NCBI RefSeq assembly: GCF_030063145.1
Contig: NZ_JASISM010000001.1
Coordinates: 124,001-188,000, forward strand
Reading direction: 5' to 3'
Length of the DNA: 64,000 nt
From: Cryobacterium sp. PH31-L1
GTDB taxonomy: Bacteria; Actinomycetota; Actinomycetes; Actinomycetales; Microbacteriaceae
Of the stretch, positions 36,155 to 44,357 are shown piece by piece. Made by a program: the position numbers and the translations under genes. Position 1 is the first letter of the stretch; the number at the start of each line of letters is the position of its first letter. The notes under the pieces are model-generated. The model did not search any database, had not been told where the DNA came from, and was given only the letters and a program-made list of their open reading frames with translations.

Positions 36155-37384
36155 ATGTCCACCGAAAGCTCATTCAGCTATACCAGCAGGGACTCCCGCG
36201 ACCGCGTGGTCAAGGGGCGCATGGACGCAGCGTCGGAGCGGGCAGCGCTGCTGCAACTGCGCACTATGGGGCTCTCGCCCATTTCGATCGCGCCGGCCCG
36301 TAAACTCACGGGTCTTCACGCAGATCTCAGTATTCCCGGGTTCAAGAAACAGATTTCGCTCAGCGATCTCTCGGTCATGAGTCGCCAGATGGCGACCATG
36401 ACCGCGGCCGGGCTGTCGCTGCTGCGCACCCTCAATATCCTGTCGGAGCAGACCGAGAACAAGCAGCTGGCCCAGGTGCTCGCCGTCATCCGGAGCGACG
36501 TCGAGACCGGCGTCTCGCTCTCCGAAGCTTTTGACAAGCACGACGTGGTGTTTCCCCCGATCATGATCAATTTGGTGCGCGCGGGGGAAACGGGTGGTTT
36601 TCTCGAAGACGCCCTCAACTCCATCGCCGACAACTTCGAGAGCGAGGTGAAGCTGCGCGACACGATCAAGAGCGCCCTCGCCTACCCGGTGATCGTGCTG
36701 ATCATGGCGCTGCTCGCCGTGGTGGGCATGCTCATCTTCATCGTTCCCGTCTTCGAGAAGATGTTCAAGGGTCTCGGCGGTGAACTGCCCACGGCCACCA
36801 AGGTGCTTGTCGTACTCTCCAACGGAATGGTCTGGGTGGCCCCGGTACTGCTCATCGCTGTGATCGTGTTCTCGGTCTGGTGGCGTAAGAACAAACACAC
36901 CCTGGCCGTGCGCCGTGTTGTCGACCCGTTCAAGCTCAAGCTGCCGGTGTTCGGCAATCTGCTCACCAAGCTCGCCATTGCGCGGTTCAGCCGCAACTTC
37001 GCCACCATGATCGGTGCCGGCGTGCCCATTCTGCACTCGCTCAAGATTGTCGGCGAGACCTCGGGCAACTGGGTCATCGAGTCGGCGCTGGCCAAGGTGC
37101 AGGACTCGGTGAGCCAGGGCCGCTCCATTGCGGCGCCGCTGGCCCTGGAGCCGGTCTTTCCGGCCATGGTCACGCAGATGATCGCAGTGGGAGAGGATGC
37201 CGGCGCGCTCGAGACGATGCTCACCAAGATCGCCGACTTCTACGACCAGGAAGTTCAATCCACCACCGAGCAGCTCACCGCGCTCATCGAACCGCTCATG
37301 ATCGCCGTCATCGGCGTGATCATCGGTGGCATGGTCGTGTCGTTGTATCTACCCATGTTCAGCGTTTTCGACTACGTCAAGTAG
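36155..37384 (+). CDS. pilC: Type IV pilus inner-membrane platform protein PilC (copy 1)
   Basis: A 409-aa GspF/PilC-family protein with two cytoplasmic T2SSF domains (about 65-190 and 265-390), each followed by membrane helices (about 172-200, 220-245 and 380-402). Family motifs are ISAGLSLL-like TAAGLSLLRTL, PVIVLIMA and GAGVPILHSLKIV. It is the rotor-like platform on which PilB and PilT act. It begins directly after the pilT stop with no gap, and a regulatory stretch separates it from pilA. Confidence 0.93.
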   Translation: MSTESSFSYTSRDSRDRVVKGRMDAASERAALLQLRTMGLSPISIAPARKLTGLHADLSIPGFKKQISLSDLSVMSRQMATMTAAGLSLLRTLNILSEQTENKQLAQVLAVIRSDVETGVSLSEAFDKHDVVFPPIMINLVRAGETGGFLEDALNSIADNFESEVKLRDTIKSALAYPVIVLIMALLAVVGMLIFIVPVFEKMFKGLGGELPTATKVLVVLSNGMVWVAPVLLIAVIVFSVWWRKNKHTLAVRRVVDPFKLKLPVFGNLLTKLAIARFSRNFATMIGAGVPILHSLKIVGETSGNWVIESALAKVQDSVSQGRSIAAPLALEPVFPAMVTQMIAVGEDAGALETMLTKIADFYDQEVQSTTEQLTALIEPLMIAVIGVIIGGMVVSLYLPMFSVFDYVK

Positions 37385-37416
37385 CCGGCGCGGCGGATTG
37401 CCCCCGTTTGGGCTGC

Positions 37417-37481
37417 ACTCCTACTGGGGGTAGGCAGCCCCCCGAAAAAACAGGGGTCAGCCGCAGGGGTCAACCTAGGCT
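37417..37481 (+). promoter_or_regulatory. Likely pilA (copy 1) promoter/leader region
   Basis: CCTAC-TGGGG-GTAGG forms a small dyad near 37418-37433, followed by a CCCC-gaaaaaaca-GGGG hairpin (about 37440-37456), a repeated GGGGTCA motif and TAGGCT (37476-37481), which fits a TANNNT -10 box. Pilin genes are usually far more expressed than the pilus motors, so an own promoter here is expected. The exact boxes are uncertain. Confidence 0.4.
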
Positions 37482-37540
37482 GAAAAGCGGGCAAGCCCAC
37501 CGCTTTGCTCTCTCCAGAACCACGCAAAGGACACAGTCAC

Positions 37541-37993
37541 ATGAACCGCTTCTTCACGGCAGCCCTGGTCAACAAGCGCAAGGCCCTCGGCGAGAAGGAG
37601 AAGGGCTTCACGCTCATCGAGCTTCTCGTGGTGGTCCTCATCCTCGGTGTCCTCGCCGCGATCGCCATCCCGATCTACCTGAACCAGCAGGACGGTGCGA
37701 AGAACAACGCTGTGGCCGCTTCGATCACCAATGCGAAGACTGCGGTTGTTGCTGAGCTCGTCTCGGGAACGGCACTGGACAAGATAGTCATTGCTGACCT
37801 CAAGGACTTTACTTCGAATTTGGATATCTCCGTAAACCTGGACGTGACCGACGCAGCAACCAATCAGTTCAAGATCACGGGATCGTGGATTGATGACGGT
37901 AAGGGTGGCAGTCAGGTCGCAACATCAAAAAACCACGGGTTTGCGATCACTGCGACGACTCAAGCGACACCGATCGCCGCGATAGCTGACTGA
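37541..37993 (+). CDS. pilA: Type IV major pilin (copy 1)
   Basis: A 150-aa prepilin. A 22-residue basic leader ends at G22 (KEKG), then mature FTLIELLVVVLILG with Glu at +5 (E27), the class III signal cut by PilD and the hydrophobic assembly helix. The globular part is about 100 residues, without Cys, so no disulfide loop. ATG at 37541 follows AAAGGA. The second half (after about 37740) has visibly lower GC than the gene start and the motor genes. It is followed by a hairpin before the minor pilins. Confidence 0.92.
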   Translation: MNRFFTAALVNKRKALGEKEKGFTLIELLVVVLILGVLAAIAIPIYLNQQDGAKNNAVAASITNAKTAVVAELVSGTALDKIVIADLKDFTSNLDISVNLDVTDAATNQFKITGSWIDDGKGGSQVATSKNHGFAITATTQATPIAAIAD

Positions 37994-38027
37994 CCGACGC
38001 TGAGTGCGCGTATTCGCACATGCGACT

Positions 38028-38056
38028 CGGCCAGGATGTTCTTGCTGTCCTGGCCG
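38028..38056 (+). terminator. Hairpin after pilA (copy 1)
   Basis: CGGCCAGGA and TCCTGGCCG form a perfect 9-bp stem around an 11-nt loop, 35 nt after the pilA stop and followed by a T-rich run (GTTGTGCGATTTT). Likely a partial terminator or RNA-stabilising stem that lets pilA be made in excess over the minor pilins. Confidence 0.6.
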
Positions 38057-38100
38057 GGTTGTGCGATTTTCATATGTAGAAAACCTGGAAAGGCACGATC

Positions 38101-38523
38101 GTGAAATCTCATTCAGACACCACGGCCGCCCTTCCCCGAGACGCCGGCTTCGGAATGATTGAAATTGTGGTTTCAATGCTCCTGATCTCCCTGCTCGCTA
38201 TCGCATTTCTGCCGATGCTGGTCACGTCGCTACGGGTCTCAGCCTCAACTACCACTCTGGCCTCGGCCACCCAACTCGTCGCCGCACAGATGGAGGGACT
38301 TCGCGCTGCCGATCCCACCTGTGAAGCGGTCACCAAATATGCAGAAGACCTCAACCTTAATCCACCGGTTCTTGAGCGGCAGGGCGAAAAGCTGCGGCCA
38401 CACATTGAAGTGGTTGGATGTCCGGTTGCTTCTCTTGACACCGTGTCCGTCGGCGTCTGGGTCGACGACTCGACGACCACGAGGCTCGTCCAAGCTACGA
38501 CGCTCATTTTCGTCACCAGTTAG
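38101..38523 (+). CDS. Minor pilin, PilV/GspI-like
   Basis: A 140-aa prepilin-like protein. A 16-residue leader ends RDAG, then FGMIEIVVSMLLIS with Glu at +5, then a small globular part with two Cys (TCEAV and GCPV) that could pair. Minor pilins of this type prime filament assembly at the tip. GTG follows GGAAAGG. It is the first of three minor pilin genes before pilD. Confidence 0.82.
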   Translation: MKSHSDTTAALPRDAGFGMIEIVVSMLLISLLAIAFLPMLVTSLRVSASTTTLASATQLVAAQMEGLRAADPTCEAVTKYAEDLNLNPPVLERQGEKLRPHIEVVGCPVASLDTVSVGVWVDDSTTTRLVQATTLIFVTS

Positions 38524-38531
38524 GCACGGAT

Positions 38532-39197
38532 ATGTCATCGACACACCAGGTCCCTCGCCAAGCAGGTTACACGCTCGTTGAACTGCTCATCTATTCGAGC
38601 CTCCTTGTACTCATTCTCACCGTGGTCGGCGGCATGCTGCTGAACACCATCACCTCCGAAGACAAGGTGATTGCGAGCGCCGACGCTAACGCGGTCAGTC
38701 AGCTCATCGCCTCATCCGTGCACTCCGGGGTGCGCAATGCCACAAAGGTTCAGGTCACAGAGACGACCGATACGGGTGATGCAACGGAAAACGACAACCA
38801 GCTTCTCTTGGTTACGTCGGTCAGCAGCGACGCTGCCAAGACGGCCGCCGCGCGGGTTTGCCAAGCGTGGTACTACACGGGAGTCAATGGTGGCGCTATG
38901 TACTACAAGCGTATGACTCCCCCCGAGCTCGTCGATGGCGGTACTGCAGTAAAGCCCTTCGATGGCGTTACTGCAGATTCGCTTGCTGGCGACGTTTCCG
39001 GCTGGACCCTTCTTGGCTCGGGATTGTCGGATACCGACGCTGACAGTCAACTCATCTTCATCGACTTAGGAAGCGACAACCCGTCGATCTCCCTCAATTT
39101 CGCGATCAACGCCGACGGCGACAGCAGCCCGGCCTTGATCTCCACCACGGTAACCAGTCGCCAGAGCACGGCATCGGATGGAACTCCATGTTTCTAA
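38532..39197 (+). CDS. Minor pilin, PilW/GspJ-like
   Basis: A 221-aa prepilin-like protein. The short leader ends RQAG (residue 12), then YTLVELLIYSSLLVLILT with Glu at +5. The globular domain (about 45-221) has a single internal Cys and a C-terminal TPCF. The end overlaps the next gene by 10 nt (or TAATG coupling at 39197). Position and size match the PilW/GspJ slot of a minor pilin operon. Confidence 0.8.
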   Translation: MSSTHQVPRQAGYTLVELLIYSSLLVLILTVVGGMLLNTITSEDKVIASADANAVSQLIASSVHSGVRNATKVQVTETTDTGDATENDNQLLLVTSVSSDAAKTAAARVCQAWYYTGVNGGAMYYKRMTPPELVDGGTAVKPFDGVTADSLAGDVSGWTLLGSGLSDTDADSQLIFIDLGSDNPSISLNFAINADGDSSPALISTTVTSRQSTASDGTPCF

Positions 39198-40756
39198 TGA
39201 GCAAGACGCAACTCACTTGGGCCGCAGACCGCGGCAGTAGCATGCTCGCCGTGATCGGGCTCATGGCCGTCGCCGGAGTGGCCACCCTCGCGATCGCGGG
39301 ATCCACGATGAATTCGATCGGCGTGAGCAGCGCCACCCGTGCGGGCGTGCAGGCCCAGGCGGCAGCCGAGGCGGGCATCGATGATGCCTTGCTAAAACTC
39401 AGGACTGCCCCCTGTAACGCAGCGACACTCGGCACATCTGCCCCATTGCCAGTCGCTAGGGTCACCATTTCGCACTGGCCCAGTGCGATCGGCAGCTGGG
39501 GCGAGGGATGCCCTGTTGGCGACGCCGTAAAGCAAGTCAAGATCGTATCCACCGGAAATGCCATTCAGAACGGTCAAGCCGGCAACTCCACGGGCGACAC
39601 CCGCACGGTTGAGGTCGTGTACAACTACGAATCGAAAACCGTTGCAATACCCGCAATCGGGGCCGGCACCGCGATATATTCCTATGCGCTCGCGGGCATT
39701 GGCGGGTCTAGCAAACTATATTGGGACGGTCATCGCGCCACACCGAGCACTCTCATTGATCAAGCCGCGACCAGACCAGTTGTACAGGTGAAGACCGGTA
39801 ATTCTACTTGCGCCTCTCCAACAGCTGCATCCTCAATTTTCGAGGCAGATTTTGTGGTCGAGGAAGGCACTTTCACCGCTGCAGGATCATGTCAAATTTA
39901 TGGCAATGTCTGGGCGAAGCAAGACACGACGACAGATGGTTCGGCCATCCTCTGGGGGAATCTTGCGACGGCCGGACTTAGTACTGCGGGATCCTCACAG
40001 ATCTACGGAAATGTCTGGGCGAGTTCGGATCCGGTGAAGTCTGGGACTTCCATCATCCATGGCACCGTTTCCGGGGCCGCGGCCGCACCACCCGCTCCCA
40101 CGGTCCCCGACTGGGTTGACATCGCCCCATACGATGCGAAGACAAATGACTGGCCAGATCACGAAATCACAATCCTGAAGAAGAATAATGACTGCGATGT
40201 AGCTGCCATCGAGAAGGAGATAAAACAGTTCAAAAATCCAGGCAATCCGAACTATGAGGGATTAGGGATAATAGACGCGTCGATATGCGAAAATGGAATC
40301 AATTTAGACATCACGACCAAGACGCTCGAGCTACCCCGCGACCTTGTAATCTATGCCAAGAAATTCACAATGGGGCTTGATGGTCAGATAGGGTCCGACT
40401 CAGCGACGGTTAGAAAGCTCTGGCTAATCACCTCCGACGAAACTGTTGACAAAAAACCGACCTGTATCGACCAGCATGATGCTTCAGTGATCAGCAACTC
40501 CTTCATCGTCAAACCGACTGTCACGGCCATGTTGTATACACCCTGCGGAATCGTGCTTGGTGCTGGTGATCCACCCTCTGCCCAGTGGACTGGTCAGCTG
40601 TACGGCGGAAACGTAACCGTCACTGGTTCCGCCCAGCTCCGCTACGAGCCGGTCGGCATTCCCGGCACCGAAATTTTGGCTGGCGGCGCTCCGGGCCACG
40701 CCGCAAGGGAAGCCAAGCTCGGCGATCGCCTTTCGATTCGAGACCTCAATGGCTAG
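39188..40756 (+). CDS. PilX/GspK-like minor pilin with beta-repeat exposed domain
   Basis: A 522-aa protein (or 519 from an ATG at 39197). A DRG-cut leader (residue 16) is followed by a hydrophobic helix SSMLAVIGLMAVAGVATLAI without Glu at +5, as in tip-capping GspK/PilX proteins. The exposed part has a beta-helix-like stretch with two GS(C/S)QIYGNVWA repeats (about 237-285), and a C-terminus matching the fragment at window position 1-497. Bases about 39700-40560 are clearly AT-richer than neighbours. It overlaps pilD by 8 nt. Confidence 0.78.
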   Translation: MFLMSKTQLTWAADRGSSMLAVIGLMAVAGVATLAIAGSTMNSIGVSSATRAGVQAQAAAEAGIDDALLKLRTAPCNAATLGTSAPLPVARVTISHWPSAIGSWGEGCPVGDAVKQVKIVSTGNAIQNGQAGNSTGDTRTVEVVYNYESKTVAIPAIGAGTAIYSYALAGIGGSSKLYWDGHRATPSTLIDQAATRPVVQVKTGNSTCASPTAASSIFEADFVVEEGTFTAAGSCQIYGNVWAKQDTTTDGSAILWGNLATAGLSTAGSSQIYGNVWASSDPVKSGTSIIHGTVSGAAAAPPAPTVPDWVDIAPYDAKTNDWPDHEITILKKNNDCDVAAIEKEIKQFKNPGNPNYEGLGIIDASICENGINLDITTKTLELPRDLVIYAKKFTMGLDGQIGSDSATVRKLWLITSDETVDKKPTCIDQHDASVISNSFIVKPTVTAMLYTPCGIVLGAGDPPSAQWTGQLYGGNVTVTGSAQLRYEPVGIPGTEILAGGAPGHAAREAKLGDRLSIRDLNG

Positions 40757-41591
40757 CACCATCGCCGGCGTGTTCGGCATCCTCGGAGCACTCATCGGCT
40801 CCTTTCTCAACGTGGTGATCTACCGCATACCGGCTGGCCGCTCCATCGTCTCGCCGCCGAGTTCGTGCGGCAGTTGCGGCGCGCGCATTCGGCCGTACGA
40901 CAACATTCCGGTTCTGAGCTGGTTCGTGTTGCGCGGGGAATGTCGCGACTGCAAGGCGCCCATCTCGCCCCGCTACCCCATGATCGAACTCGGCACGGCG
41001 GTGTTCTTCGCGGTCGTCGCCCTCTGGGCGTTCTCATCCGCCGATTTTGGCTGGGCGGCCGTGACAACCACCACGAATACTCTGGTCACCCAGCTCATCG
41101 TGCTCGCGGCGTTTCTCTATCTGGCGGCGATCAGCGTTGCCCTGGCCATGATCGACCTCGACACGCACACGCTGCCGAACCGCATTCTGCTGCCGGCCTA
41201 TCCGGTCGCGGCCGTACTGCTCGGGGCGGCTGCGCTCGTAGCTGGCGAGCCTGGCCGCCTGCTCACGGCCCTCGTCGGAGCTGGAGCGCTGTTCGGCCTC
41301 TACCTGGCCCTGGCACTGATCAGCCCCGGCGGCATGGGTCTCGGGGACGTGAAACTGGCCGGCCTGCTCGGTCTCTACCTGGGCTATCTGGGCTGGGCAC
41401 CGCTCATCGTGGGCGCGTTCGGCGCCTTTTTGCTCGGCGGCGTGTTCGGACTCCTGCTACTACTGACCCGCAAAGCCAAGCGGCGCAGCAGCATCCCGTT
41501 CGGCCCGTGGATGCTGCTGGGCGCCTGGCTCGGTGCATTCTTGGGCGACCAGATAGCCATCGGCTACCTCACGCTGTACGGCCTCGCCTAA
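40749..41591 (+). CDS. pilD: Prepilin peptidase PilD
   Basis: A 280-aa polytopic aspartic peptidase that cuts the class III leaders of pilins and N-methylates the new N-terminus. The N-terminal methylase part has the four zinc Cys (40, 43, 65, 68). Catalytic Asp residues lie in AMIDLDTHTLPN (D136 or D138) and GGMGLGDVKL (D200). About seven helices. It is the only prepilin peptidase in the window, so it probably serves all three pilus loci. Its ATG lies within the end of the PilX-like gene. Confidence 0.95.
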   Translation: MASTIAGVFGILGALIGSFLNVVIYRIPAGRSIVSPPSSCGSCGARIRPYDNIPVLSWFVLRGECRDCKAPISPRYPMIELGTAVFFAVVALWAFSSADFGWAAVTTTTNTLVTQLIVLAAFLYLAAISVALAMIDLDTHTLPNRILLPAYPVAAVLLGAAALVAGEPGRLLTALVGAGALFGLYLALALISPGGMGLGDVKLAGLLGLYLGYLGWAPLIVGAFGAFLLGGVFGLLLLLTRKAKRRSSIPFGPWMLLGAWLGAFLGDQIAIGYLTLYGLA

Positions 41592-41668
41592 CCGGTCGCT
41601 GCCGCCACGACCACTCGAACCGCTCCTCGACCACCGCTCACGAACCAAATTCTCACTGGGGGAAACAT

Positions 41669-42721
41669 ATGACTACACGTGTGGTCGGAATCGACATCGG
41701 CACCACTGCCGTGCGGGCCGTAGAAATGCGGGATGCCGAAACGGATCATCCCGTGCTGGTGCGCTGCCATGAAGAACCCCTGCCCTTCGGTGCGGTCAGC
41801 CGCGGCGAGGTGCTGGAACCGGCGGTCGTCGCGGCTGCGCTCAAGCGGATGTGGGTGAGCGGCGGCTTCACGACCAAAGACGTCGTGCTCGGCATGGGTT
41901 ACCACCGAATGGTCGTACGCAACCTGACCGTGCCCAAGATGTCCCTGCGCCGCATTCGCGAATCGCTGCCCTTTCAGGTGCAAGACCTGCTGTCGTTTCC
42001 CACCGCCGAGGCGTTGCTCGACTTCTACCCCATTTCCGAGGTCGACAGCGACGGGGAATCGGGTCCACAAATCTCCGGGCTGCTGATCGCCGCCATGAAA
42101 GATGTCGTACAGTCGCACATCAAGGCCGCGAAGCTGGCCGGCCTGCACACCGTCACCGTCGACATCATGTCGTTCGCTCGCAGCCGGGCAATTCACCGTG
42201 CGGCGACCACCCCCGACGTGATCGTGCAGATCGATATCGGTGGCGGCTCCTCGAGCGTGCTCATCTCCTCGAACGGCGTGCCGCAGTTCGTACGCGTGAT
42301 CCCCTCTGGCGGTAACCAGCTCACCAAGGCCCTGCGCGTGCGCCTCGGCATCGACGAGGAGGCGGCCGAGGTGCTGAAGAGGCGGCTGGGCCTGCCCGAT
42401 GAGGCGGCACCCGAAGACGAGATAGCCGCCACGATCATTCGGGAGATCACCTCGGAACTGCTGGAGAGCCTGCGCAACACCGTTTCGTACTTCACTAATA
42501 ACCGGCCAGAACTCCCGATCGACCGCATCGTACTCATGGGTGGTGGCGCCCGGCTCAACGGATTCGGGGCCGCGCTCAGCGAACTGACCCGTTTCCCGGT
42601 CGTTCCGGCCCAGCCCTACGGTGGGCTGGAACTTGGACCCGACGTCAATCAGGCGGACTTAGAGAATTCCGAGTGCACCTTTGTGGCCGCTCTGGGACTG
42701 GCGTTGGGGAGCAAAGCATGA
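41669..42721 (+). CDS. pilM: Type IV pilus assembly protein PilM (copy 2)
   Basis: A 350-aa actin-like ATPase. GIDIGTTAVRAVEM (7-20), QIDIGGGSSSVLI (about 189-201) and LMGGGARLNGFG (about 290-301) mark the nucleotide pocket. ATG at 41669 is chosen for TGGGGGAAA just upstream; the frame remains open far upstream only as a shadow of pilD. It overlaps pilN by 4 nt. Compared with copy 1 the middle (the SLPFQVQDLLSFPTAEALLDFYPISE region) is nearly the same, the C-terminus less so. Confidence 0.93.
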   Translation: MTTRVVGIDIGTTAVRAVEMRDAETDHPVLVRCHEEPLPFGAVSRGEVLEPAVVAAALKRMWVSGGFTTKDVVLGMGYHRMVVRNLTVPKMSLRRIRESLPFQVQDLLSFPTAEALLDFYPISEVDSDGESGPQISGLLIAAMKDVVQSHIKAAKLAGLHTVTVDIMSFARSRAIHRAATTPDVIVQIDIGGGSSSVLISSNGVPQFVRVIPSGGNQLTKALRVRLGIDEEAAEVLKRRLGLPDEAAPEDEIAATIIREITSELLESLRNTVSYFTNNRPELPIDRIVLMGGGARLNGFGAALSELTRFPVVPAQPYGGLELGPDVNQADLENSECTFVAALGLALGSKA

Positions 42722-43377
42722 AAAGGGCAACGGATGGCCATGAGCTGGTCCTCGGCGGTGAACCTCGCGCAGATCTGCTCCCCCCCGATCTGAAGGCCGC
42801 GCGCCAGGGAAAACTGCTCCGCCAAATCATGTCGATCGCGGCTGCCAGCGTCGTGCTCGTCGTCATCGCCGCTGTCGCAGCAGTGTCGTTTGAAGCGGCA
42901 GCCGCACAGTCCCAGCTCGACGTGGCCGAGGCGCGCACGACTGAACTGCAGATGGAGTCGGCAAAATACTCGGAGGTTCGCAGCGTTCAGAACCAGATCG
43001 ATATGACTGCGGAAGCCCGAACAGTGGCCGCCGAAACCGAGATCGACTGGCGGGCCTATATGTTGGCCGTGCGGTCAAGTCTTCCCTCCGACGTCACTAT
43101 TCAGGCGATCGCGATCAGCTCGGGTTCGCCCTGGCTGGAATACGAGCAGAGCGTCGTTCCCCTGTACAACCCGCGCGTTGCGAGCATGACGCTGAGCTTG
43201 ACCAGCCCGACTCTTCCGGCGGTGCCTATGTGGCTGACGAATCTGCGAACACTGCCCGGCTACGCCGATGCCCACCCGGGCTCGGTGACGCGCACGGAGA
43301 CGGGCCAGTACGTCGTCGAGATGGTCATCAATATCAATGAGGGTGCGCGATCCAACCGGATCGCTGGGGGGCAGTAA
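42718..43377 (+). CDS. pilN: Type IV pilus assembly protein PilN (copy 2)
   Basis: A 219-aa bitopic protein. Cytoplasmic tail with ADLLPPDLK (18-26), the PilM-binding type motif, one membrane helix (about 36-56), then an extracytoplasmic coiled and ferredoxin-like part. ATGA overlap with pilM sets the start. Confidence 0.85.
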   Translation: MKRATDGHELVLGGEPRADLLPPDLKAARQGKLLRQIMSIAAASVVLVVIAAVAAVSFEAAAAQSQLDVAEARTTELQMESAKYSEVRSVQNQIDMTAEARTVAAETEIDWRAYMLAVRSSLPSDVTIQAIAISSGSPWLEYEQSVVPLYNPRVASMTLSLTSPTLPAVPMWLTNLRTLPGYADAHPGSVTRTETGQYVVEMVININEGARSNRIAGGQ

Positions 43378-43381
43378 GACC

Positions 43382-44044
43382 ATGACTCGCAACAGACTAT
43401 TCGGTGCCGTGCTCATTTTGATCATTGGCGCTTCGGTCGTTCTTGGTGGGATGCTCGGTGTCGTGCCAAAACTGGACGAGATTCAGGCCGCGAACAGCCA
43501 GCGCACGGCGGTATCGGCGCAAAATGCGCAGCAGGAGGCCGACCTTATCGTTCTCAAGCGCAATTTCACCGGCATCGCCGAACTCCGCACCTACCTCTCC
43601 ACCCTGCAAGACGCGGTCCCCGTTGATGCCGGGATCCCTGATTTTATCGGTGAGCTGGGCGTCATCGCCCGCCAGAATGCGGTAACACTGAATTCGCTCG
43701 ACATCAGCGATGCGGTTGCTTTTCAACCCGTCGCAGTGCCGGCAGAGCAGAGTGCGACAACGGCAGAGACCGCCACGGCACCTGCAGCAGCCGCCACGCC
43801 AGCTACCGCGGCGGCGTCACAGCTCACCCCGGAGAACTACCTGGCTGTGACCGTGTCGATGACGATTGCCGGAGCCCACAGTAACCTCTTCGACTTCGTG
43901 GCTGGCCTGCAACACGGCCAGCGCAGCATCGCGATTTCCACGCTGGCGACCGACACCGGTGAGGGATCGGTCGAGAAGACGATGACCATTACCGGCACGA
44001 TCTACGTGTTGCTGGATCCCTCCGGTGTTACCGGCGCCAAGTAA
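43382..44044 (+). CDS. pilO: Type IV pilus assembly protein PilO (copy 2)
   Basis: A 220-aa bitopic protein: membrane helix at about 7-27, coiled segment, Ala/Thr-rich linker (about 120-145) and a ferredoxin-like end with LFDFVAGLQHGQRS. Start at 43382 lies 4 nt after the pilN stop and has CTGGGGGGC upstream. Last gene of the second T4P unit, closed by the terminator at 44057-44093. Confidence 0.83.
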   Translation: MTRNRLFGAVLILIIGASVVLGGMLGVVPKLDEIQAANSQRTAVSAQNAQQEADLIVLKRNFTGIAELRTYLSTLQDAVPVDAGIPDFIGELGVIARQNAVTLNSLDISDAVAFQPVAVPAEQSATTAETATAPAAAATPATAAASQLTPENYLAVTVSMTIAGAHSNLFDFVAGLQHGQRSIAISTLATDTGEGSVEKTMTITGTIYVLLDPSGVTGAK

Positions 44045-44056
44045 CCGCAATCCATA

Positions 44057-44093
44057 CGAAAGCCCCCGATGCCCTGAGCACCGGGGGCTTTCG
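44057..44093 (+). terminator. Strong terminator after T4P locus 2
   Basis: CGAAAGCCCCCG (44057-44068) and CGGGGGCTTTCG (44082-44093) form a perfect 12-bp stem with a 13-nt loop, 12 nt after the pilO stop. The A/T pairs at the base could work on either strand. Confidence 0.85.
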
Positions 44094-44357
44094 TGCGCCT
44101 GCCAGCGACTACCGGGGCCGAGCCTGTACCAGCCCGCAGACCCCCAGATCGCGGGACTATCGCCGCACCGCGAGCCTCAATAGCGTTGCGCCTTACGTAG
44201 ACCTCTCGCGAACAAGACTTACCCTCTGGCTCCATTCTCGCGAGGCCTGCCTCGACCGTGTGCCGCACCCTCGGCATCCGCTCGTGAACGACCCGCACGG
44301 CCGTACCTGTTCCGCGGCAATCAGTACCCGACACTTGCTCTGCGAAAAGGATTCACT
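44094..44357. other. Gene-free stretch before T4P locus 3
   Basis: No coding frame with family character is seen. It follows the terminator and must contain the promoter of the pilT-pilC pair at 44358, but I find no convincing -35/-10 pair. The AAAAGGA ribosome site of pilT lies at its end. A loose dyad CTCGCGA...TCGCGAG surrounds 44208-44250. Confidence 0.5.

Noticed and set aside
40865-41668. Long N-terminal extension of PilM copy 2 (618 aa frame)
   Set aside because: The extension is pilD read in another frame; ATG 41669 has a clear ribosome site and matches the start of the other two PilM copies.
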